From an uncultured Bacteroidales bacterium (GTDB taxonomy: Bacteria > Bacteroidota > Bacteroidia > Bacteroidales > UBA4417), in contig CAIXAQ010000812.1 of the NCBI GenBank assembly GCA_903917425.1, positions 1 through 10,272 of the forward strand: a stretch of DNA of 10,272 nucleotides, given 5' to 3'. Position numbers and translations under genes: made by a program. Below the pieces are notes generated by a model that did no database searches, was not told where the DNA came from, and saw nothing but the letters and a program-made list of their open reading frames with translations. Shown piece after piece: positions 5,534 to 10,272 of this stretch. Each line of letters starts with the position of its first letter. Position 1 is the first letter of the stretch.

Positions 5534-7390
5534 CTATTTATGCTTAACCTCATTTACATTAAATGCCGGTGCCTTGTAACCTTTATCCAGGTAATTTGCC
5601 GGAATGGTAGCCATATTCCCGTCGCGATGGTTGCGGTAATGCGGCGACATTATTTCAATACCTGCTTCGTTGCAGCAATCCTGAATGTTCTGGTGCAATA
5701 GCGAGTATATTTCCAATTGTTTGTTGGCTTCGCGGGTGTAGCCGTTAATCTGGTACGAAACATAAAAATCGTCAAGGCTGGTTTGCAGAACAAACGGTTC
5801 AGGTTTTTTTAAAATCATTTTCGTTCGCAAAGCAGCATCTATTAATGCTTTATGCATATCTTTCCAAGGAACATCGTAGCCAATGGTAACCGTGGTGTGA
5901 ACGATTAAACCACTCTCAGGGGCTCGGGTGTTGGTCGAATAATTAGTTGTACTGCTTAGCAATACCGTCGAATTAGGCACGGTAACATCTTCATTTTTTA
6001 TAGTCCTGATACGCGTTACAAGGGTGGTTTTTTCAACCACGTCGCCGACAATATCGCCTATTTTCACCCGATCTCCGATCTTGAAAGGGCGCATGTAGGT
6101 TATAACCATTCCTGCAACCATATTAGCTATGGCACTCGACGATCCCAATGAGAACAATATGCCGATAAATACTGACACTCCCTGGAAGGCCGGTGAGCCG
6201 GATCCCGGAAGGTATGGAAAAATCAACACCAGCATAAAGGCAAACAAAAGGAATTTTAAAATTCTGAAGGTTGGATATGCCCAATCGGCGTGGAATCCAC
6301 TGAGTTGAATCTGGCCTTTCTCAATCTGGTCCACAAAAAACTTTATCCCTTTAATTGCATACCTGAAAATGAAAACAATCACTATGATGGAAAACAGGTT
6401 AGGCAGAAAACCGATGATACCTTGCAATGCCTTTTTCGTGGGGCTAAGTATCCATTGTAACAAAGTCGCTTCCCAAATTTTCGTTTCAGGGAATATGCCG
6501 AATATCAAGGGCAACGAAAGGTAGACAATGAGTATTATGATAATAATGCGCACAAGACCGGTGAGTCGTAATGCAAATTTTTCGAAATGATCAGGAGTAA
6601 AAATCTTGATCTTGTTTATAGTTATGCCATTCAGGAATCGTTCCCCACTGCCGCTCAGGCGGTTGTTAATCCACTTGAAAAGTTTATTAATAAGCATAAT
6701 GATAAGGCTCAATCCGGCAATGATCAGGAGTACAAACCCAATACGTTTAAGCCAGTTGACCAGGCTGTTAGCCGCTTTCTCTTTAACTATTGCTGTCCTG
6801 ATTATTTTTAGGTATTCGCCGGCCAACTGCGTATTATCTTTGTTTACAATTAATCCATCTATTTTAGTCACCATCATAATTGCCAGGTGATTTTTATAAT
6901 CTATTTCGGTTCCTGATTCGGATTCGGATAACCTGAGCGAATCGGGCTTGAAAAAGGGGTCCTGGTATAACTCGCGAATGCGTTTGTTAATGCTTTTAAC
7001 TCTTTCTTCAGGTGTAAAGGATACAATCTTTGCATAAACAAAGAATAAGGTATCATTGAATGGAGCGACGGCATAACCTTTGGCATGTAATTTAAGCGTA
7101 TCTATTTTCCGCATTAATTCAACCTTTCGCAACGAGTCCTGCTGCTCAATTTTCCTGAGTTTTGCTTCAAGTTCTTTTGTTTTACGTCTGTCACCTGAAG
7201 ATTGAACAAGTTCACTTTGCAAACGGACTTTAATTAGCGAATCAAGAACATACTCCCTATAAAGAGTTACTGCATCAGCTTCATTTTTTGATTTAGCAGC
7301 CAGGGAGTCATTCACTTTACTTTTTTGCGGAAAGGCACTGAAAAGGCACAAACACACTAGTAAACTCAGGAACAGGTATCTGATTTTCAT
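5534..7390 (-). CDS. Large MscS-family mechanosensitive channel
   Basis: Membrane channel that opens under membrane tension, relieving osmotic pressure; 618 residues from the ATG at 7390, over twice the length of E. coli MscS. A signal peptide (about 1-20, MKIRYLFLSLLVCLCLFSAF) leads into a periplasmic region of about 190 residues with a charged coiled coil at 73-100. Five transmembrane segments follow at roughly 218-235, 277-298, 329-343, 376-393 and 403-433. The last is the pore-lining helix with GSSSAIANMVAGMVITYMRPF, followed by the MscS beta domain (FKIGDRVKIGDIVGDVVEK and VTVPNS). The cytoplasmic alpha/beta domain includes the YDVPWKDMHKALIDAAL segment, and the tail ends near MSPHYRNHRDGN. 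The frame is open to 7501, but the signal peptide argues for 7390. It is the first gene of the minus-strand series that continues to the protease. Confidence 0.9.
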   Translation of the reverse strand: MKIRYLFLSLLVCLCLFSAFPQKSKVNDSLAAKSKNEADAVTLYREYVLDSLIKVRLQSELVQSSGDRRKTKELEAKLRKIEQQDSLRKVELMRKIDTLKLHAKGYAVAPFNDTLFFVYAKIVSFTPEERVKSINKRIRELYQDPFFKPDSLRLSESESGTEIDYKNHLAIMMVTKIDGLIVNKDNTQLAGEYLKIIRTAIVKEKAANSLVNWLKRIGFVLLIIAGLSLIIMLINKLFKWINNRLSGSGERFLNGITINKIKIFTPDHFEKFALRLTGLVRIIIIILIVYLSLPLIFGIFPETKIWEATLLQWILSPTKKALQGIIGFLPNLFSIIVIVFIFRYAIKGIKFFVDQIEKGQIQLSGFHADWAYPTFRILKFLLFAFMLVLIFPYLPGSGSPAFQGVSVFIGILFSLGSSSAIANMVAGMVITYMRPFKIGDRVKIGDIVGDVVEKTTLVTRIRTIKNEDVTVPNSTVLLSSTTNYSTNTRAPESGLIVHTTVTIGYDVPWKDMHKALIDAALRTKMILKKPEPFVLQTSLDDFYVSYQINGYTREANKQLEIYSLLHQNIQDCCNEAGIEIMSPHYRNHRDGNMATIPANYLDKGYKAPAFNVNEVKHK

Positions 7391-7530
7391 ACGGTTGTTT
7401 ATTTGCTGGAGTGGTATTATGAGGTTTGAATACACATGGGGCAAAGTTCGGGATGTTTGAAACATCAAATTAACAATGATTCTGATAATTAACAAAATCA
7501 TTTATTTATTGAATTTCAAAACGAGCAAGA

Positions 7531-7782
7531 TTAAACTATAATTATTAGATTGTGTACGAAGTTCTGTTCGTGTGCTTCTTGTTTTCTTAAACTCCCTTCA
7601 ATACTTAAAGAGAAGTAATCACCTGGCAGGCGCGCTGTGTGTAAGGCGTGACGGAAAATTTCTTCGTTCGTACTTGTTTTATGCTCTGACAGCGTGGAAA
7701 AGGACTCGCAAATGATCAATTTTATTCTGTTTAGAAGTTGGATAATTGCTTTCCTGGTAATTCCTGTGTATAACCGTATCAT
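7531..7782 (-). CDS. Doubtful 83-residue ORF of unknown function
   Basis: An open frame that starts with ATG at 7782 and reads through TLSEHKTSTNEEIFRHALH and RLPGDYFSLSIEGSLRKQ. It has no signal peptide, membrane segment or motif that I can name. It is the longest frame in the 7391-8009 gap, is transcribed in the same direction as its neighbours, and lies 140 bp upstream of the mscS start. It overlaps a 51-residue plus-strand frame (7712-7867, hydrophobic N-terminus), and at most one of the two is likely real. It could be a genuine small gene, a decayed fragment or chance. Confidence 0.25.
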   Translation of the reverse strand: MIRLYTGITRKAIIQLLNRIKLIICESFSTLSEHKTSTNEEIFRHALHTARLPGDYFSLSIEGSLRKQEAHEQNFVHNLIIIV

Positions 7783-7963
7783 TCAGACCTTCTTTTATCT
7801 GAAAAATCATAAATTAAACAAGCGATGGCTAAAAATTCTCACACAGACGGATGATTATTCATGGTGAATCTGTAGCCCCCGAGCACCCTTATAAATTATG
7901 ATTTTCTATGCTTTTTAAGAGACGAATCGATTCAAATTTATACCTGTCAGGCTACTTTTTCAT

Positions 7964-7986
7964 AAAAAAACCGGCTCAAGGCCGGT
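7964..7986 (-). terminator. Intrinsic terminator of the peroxiredoxin gene
   Basis: On the minus strand ACCGGC and GCCGGT pair around a 5-nt loop and are followed by seven T. The hairpin lies 24 bp past the peroxiredoxin stop, so the transcript should end here. No match for a plus-strand gene is seen. Confidence 0.9.
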
Positions 7987-8009
7987 CTTAATATTATAAG
8001 GATACAATC

Positions 8010-8645
8010 TTAGTGCTTGCTCAGGTAATCTGCAACACCGTCGGCAGTAGCTTTCATTCCTTCATCGCCTTTATGCCAGTTGGCAGGGCAAACTTCACCG
8101 TTTTCTTCGAAAAACTGCAGAGCGTCAACCATACGCAATGCTTCATCAACGCTGCGGCCCAAAGGTAAATCATTAACTACCTGGTGACGTACAACTCCTT
8201 GTTTGTCAATAAGAAACAGCCCGCGGTAAGCTACTGCATCTCCATTGAATTCTACATAGTCTTCATCCTCGTCATATTCCCATTCTCCGGCCAAGACATC
8301 ATAGTTTTCGGAAATGGTTTTCGAAAGGTCAGAAACCAAAGGGAAAGTAACGCCTTTAATACCGCCTGAATTTTTAGCAGTATTGAGCCATGCCCAATGC
8401 GAAAATTTACTATCCACAGAACAGCCTACAACCTGAACGTTACGTTTTTCGAATTCATCGAGTTTGTCCTGAAACGCAATGATTTCGGTAGGACAAACAA
8501 ATGTAAAATCGAGCGGATAAAAGAAAAATACAACATGTTTTTTGCCGATATACTGGGCAAGCGAGAATTTTTCAACAAATTCGCCTCCGTTTATCACAGC
8601 ATCTGCCTCAAACTGAGGCGCTTTTTTACCTACTAATACAGCCAT
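8010..8645 (-). CDS. Typical 2-Cys peroxiredoxin (AhpC/Tsa family)
   Basis: Cytoplasmic thiol peroxidase that reduces hydrogen peroxide and organic hydroperoxides. The peroxidatic C51 lies in the family signature FTFVCPTE (48-55) and the resolving C186 in EVCPANW, so it is a 2-Cys enzyme of 211 residues. The WLNTAKNSGGIKGV segment holds a modified GGLG-like motif (GGIKG, 94-98). The C-terminus ends DYLSKH with no YF motif, which suggests a form resistant to overoxidation. An acidic insert (EYDEDEDYVEFNG, 123-135) lies between the usual YDVL and AYRG segments; similar inserts occur in other Bacteroidota peroxiredoxins that I know. No ahpF, thioredoxin reductase or OxyR gene is in the window, so the reductant is unknown. 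It has its own promoter and terminator and stands alone. Confidence 0.95.
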   Translation of the reverse strand: MAVLVGKKAPQFEADAVINGGEFVEKFSLAQYIGKKHVVFFFYPLDFTFVCPTEIIAFQDKLDEFEKRNVQVVGCSVDSKFSHWAWLNTAKNSGGIKGVTFPLVSDLSKTISENYDVLAGEWEYDEDEDYVEFNGDAVAYRGLFLIDKQGVVRHQVVNDLPLGRSVDEALRMVDALQFFEENGEVCPANWHKGDEGMKATADGVADYLSKH

Positions 8646-8681
8646 TTTATTTGTTATTTTTTAATTGGTTCAAATTTTTTG

Positions 8682-8716
8682 CAAAGATATATACATTTTG
8701 TATGAATCAGTGCAAA
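8682..8716 (-). promoter_or_regulatory. Bacteroidota-type promoter of the peroxiredoxin gene
   Basis: TATCTTTG (8689-8682 on the minus strand) matches TAnnTTTG, with TTTG (8716-8713) 23 bp upstream. It lies 37 bp before the start codon, giving a leader of about 30 nt. The geometry is the same as at aqpZ. Confidence 0.65.
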
Positions 8717-8786
8717 TGATTTATTCAGATGATAAAAACTGTTAAAAGCACGGTTTGTTCATCCCGGAATGAATATTCAGAGAGGA

Positions 8787-8819
8787 TAGCAGTACGCTAA
8801 TTATTAGGTTTTACTGCTA
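8787..8819. repeat. Nested dyad: two palindromes, one inside the other
   Basis: The outer arms TAGCAGTA (8787-8794) and TACTGCTA (8812-8819) are perfect inverted copies. Between them lies a second dyad, CTAATTATTAG (8797-8807). The 33-bp unit can fold as a two-stem structure or bind two dimers. It is about 70 bp upstream of the peroxiredoxin -33 element and lies outside any gene. Confidence 0.5.
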
Positions 8820-8842
8820 ATTTAAATGGGGAATTTAAATTG

Positions 8843-8877
8843 TCGGATGTTGGATGTCGAAAGTCGAATGTCAGAAG
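8843..8877 (+). repeat. Left array of five 7-nt repeat units
   Basis: Five consecutive 7-mers: TCGGATG, TTGGATG, TCGAAAG, TCGAATG and TCAGAAG. They form a degenerate array whose last unit is an exact inverse of a unit in the right array (8996-9002, TCAGAAG on the minus strand). It is intergenic and has no coding potential that I can support. Confidence 0.8.
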
Positions 8878-8981
8878 CTACTTATAGAAATAGCATTCAA
8901 TTACAAATAGTTAAATATAAGATGATTAACATTATGCGAAATCTTTTCTATCATAAAAATGCAATATCAATCGCACAGCTA

Positions 8982-9016
8982 CTTCTGTCTTCTGTCTTCT
9001 GACTTCTGCCTTCTAA
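8982..9016 (-). repeat. Right array of five 7-nt repeat units, inverted
   Basis: Read on the minus strand the five 7-mers are TTAGAAG, GCAGAAG, TCAGAAG, ACAGAAG and ACAGAAG. They face the left array across a 104-bp AT-rich spacer, so the two arrays make an inverted element of about 174 bp. CTTCTG/CAGAAG arrays of this kind are familiar in intergenic regions of Bacteroidota genomes; I know of no assigned role. Confidence 0.8.
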
Positions 9017-9051
9017 ATAGTCTAATTCCAGTCAATACGCAGTAAAACCAA

Positions 9052-10185
9052 TTATTGTGTGTCAAATATTTCGTTAATGAGCTTATCAGCATTCACCTGG
9101 TCCGAAAACCGTTTTTGAAGAAGTTCAGTTCTTTTCAGAAGTTGTTGCTGCTCAAATTCCGTGTTGAAAAGTGTAAAGATTTTCTTTTTCATTTCGCCTG
9201 CTGTTTCTGCAATCTCGCAGAGGCTTTCGAGACCGGTACCTGCCAACATTGCCGGGTTTACCAGTAACCACCGGCCAATGTAAAGTGTATTAAGCAATTT
9301 TAATTTTAAACCTGTAGCCTGAAACGTCACCAGAACATTAATCTGGGCATTCCTGATAAGTGCTTTCATTTGGGCCTGCGATGGGTTTGCAATAAGCTCT
9401 GTATCCGGAAAATCTGAAACCAGTTTTCGTAAAGATTCAGATGGATTAAGCCCGGCAATTTTCAATTTGATTGGTAAATCATTAAAAACCTCCTTTACAA
9501 GGTATTCGGCAGCCTCAATATTCTCATTCACCGACAAATTTCCATGATAAAGTGCATAGTTTCCTTTACCGGGAAGGCTTTCCACTTCGCTGTTTCCATG
9601 AAAACTGGGCAGGTAAGTCACTGAATTGCCGGGAAATTGCTTTGTCAGATAATTGCAATCCGTTTGAGAAACAACAAGCATTTTCGAGGAATGCTTCAGC
9701 TGTTTTTGGTAAAGTCGTAGTTTCAGGCTTTCAATTAAATAGAAAGTTCTTCGCCCGATATTTTTTTCAGTTTTAAATAAGTTGAAGTAATAAGTGTGTT
9801 CTATATTGCTTTCACGGTAAATAAGCTTACGGCCTTGTAACGATTTGTGATTCAGGTAATAACAGCTATGCAGCCCTTCGAAAAGCACAGGATACTTGTC
9901 CGAAATGAGGTTTTTCAACAGTTCTTCCGACTGGCGGCTTTCGACGATATAGGGTTTTACGGAAAACTGCGACGCGATTCCTGTCTTACGCGGGTAGTAA
10001 TTCACTGATTCACAATAAGCACTTAGTTCAGTAGCCTCCGGACGGTTATATTGAAAACAGTGGAGGTGAAGCTTAATTCCGGCTTTGTGAAGTGCTTTTA
10101 ATTTATAAAAAACATCGATTACACCTCCGTAATTTGCCGGAAACGGAACACTGAATGAAACAATATGCAGGTGTTTTTCAGGCAT
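9052..10185 (-). CDS. GT-B glycosyltransferase
   Basis: A 377-residue protein with the two-Rossmann layout of GT-B glycosyltransferases, expected to move a sugar from an activated donor onto a glycan, lipid or other acceptor at the cytoplasmic membrane face. The N-terminal domain opens with HLHIVSFSVPFPANYGG (5-21), the acceptor-side glycine-rich loop, and has YRESNIEHTYY (123-133). The C-terminal domain starts near LYHGNLSVNENIEA (212-225), with IAGLNP (243-248) and the donor-side segment TGLKLKLLNTLYIG (291-304). The usual E-x7-E pair of GT4 enzymes is not clear: L319 and E320 follow PAMLAGTG, but the matching residue is uncertain. Assignment to GT4 is therefore tentative. The ATG overlaps the stop of the upstream gene by 8 bp (ATGCCTGA), so translation is coupled within a polysaccharide or glycan operon that continues to the right. 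Confidence 0.85.
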   Translation of the reverse strand: MPEKHLHIVSFSVPFPANYGGVIDVFYKLKALHKAGIKLHLHCFQYNRPEATELSAYCESVNYYPRKTGIASQFSVKPYIVESRQSEELLKNLISDKYPVLFEGLHSCYYLNHKSLQGRKLIYRESNIEHTYYFNLFKTEKNIGRRTFYLIESLKLRLYQKQLKHSSKMLVVSQTDCNYLTKQFPGNSVTYLPSFHGNSEVESLPGKGNYALYHGNLSVNENIEAAEYLVKEVFNDLPIKLKIAGLNPSESLRKLVSDFPDTELIANPSQAQMKALIRNAQINVLVTFQATGLKLKLLNTLYIGRWLLVNPAMLAGTGLESLCEIAETAGEMKKKIFTLFNTEFEQQQLLKRTELLQKRFSDQVNADKLINEIFDTQ

Positions 10186-10272
10186 AGGGAGTAAATATTT
10201 CGATCAGAGTTTGCTTTTCATTATCCCAATTCAGTTCGGATGCGGCTCGTGCTGTGTTTTGTTTGTAAAAAG
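10178..10272 (-). CDS. 3' end of an upstream gene, probably a glycosyltransferase
   Basis: Thirty codons and a TGA (10178-10180) enter from the right edge; the visible residues begin FYKQNTARAASELNWDNEK and end EIFTPYA. An A-rich helix followed by NWDNEKQTLIEIF is common at the C-terminus of GT4-type glycosyltransferases. The 8-bp overlap with the next gene, also a glycosyltransferase, supports this reading. The fragment is too short to be certain. Confidence 0.6.
   Translation of the reverse strand, partial: FYKQNTARAASELNWDNEKQTLIEIFTPYA

Noticed and set aside
7803..7905. AAAATCATAA/TTATGATTTT inverted repeat with a loop of about 83 bp
   Set aside because: The arms are only A/T-rich 10-mers far apart in AT-rich DNA, so chance is a sufficient explanation, and no gene lies between them.
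8843..9016. CRISPR array
   Set aside because: The units are contiguous 7-mers without unique spacers, and no cas gene is present.

Overview
The window looks like the chromosome of a member of the Bacteroidota, probably of the Bacteroidales/Marinilabiliales type. This rests on three things: AT-rich intergenic DNA without clear Shine-Dalgarno sites, two promoters matching the Bacteroidota pattern (TTTG, spacer, TAnnTTTG), and protein families typical of the phylum. The placement is inferred from style and family membership, not from a marker gene.

Left part (1-2420). A truncated HD-superfamily hydrolase gene leaves the window on the minus strand. A 324-bp regulatory gap separates it from a divergent plus-strand rhamnulose-1-phosphate aldolase gene (rhaD) that has no other rhamnose gene beside it. 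A bidirectional hairpin terminator lies between rhaD and the convergent aquaporin gene aqpZ.

Centre (2592-7390). This is a minus-strand series. In transcription order it holds a large MscS-type mechanosensitive channel, a small exported cysteine-containing protein of unknown function, an in-frame coding relic of about 80 codons interrupted by a stop, an exported class 3 lipase, and (11 bp later) an exported two-lobed retropepsin-like aspartic protease. The lipase and protease genes are almost certainly cotranscribed.

Right part (7391-10272). A gap of about 620 bp holds only doubtful small ORFs plus a strong terminator. Next comes a typical 2-Cys peroxiredoxin with its own promoter. The 406-bp gap after it contains a nested dyad and a striking inverted pair of 7-nt tandem repeat arrays. 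The window ends with two overlapping minus-strand genes: a GT-B glycosyltransferase and the last 30 codons of an upstream gene that is probably another glycosyltransferase.

Most genes are familiar housekeeping, stress or secretion families, and I see no convincing new multi-gene system. The most unusual items are the interrupted relic at 4614-4859 with its 9-bp perfect hairpin, the 7-mer inverted array at 8843-9016, and the lipase/bilobal-protease gene pair.
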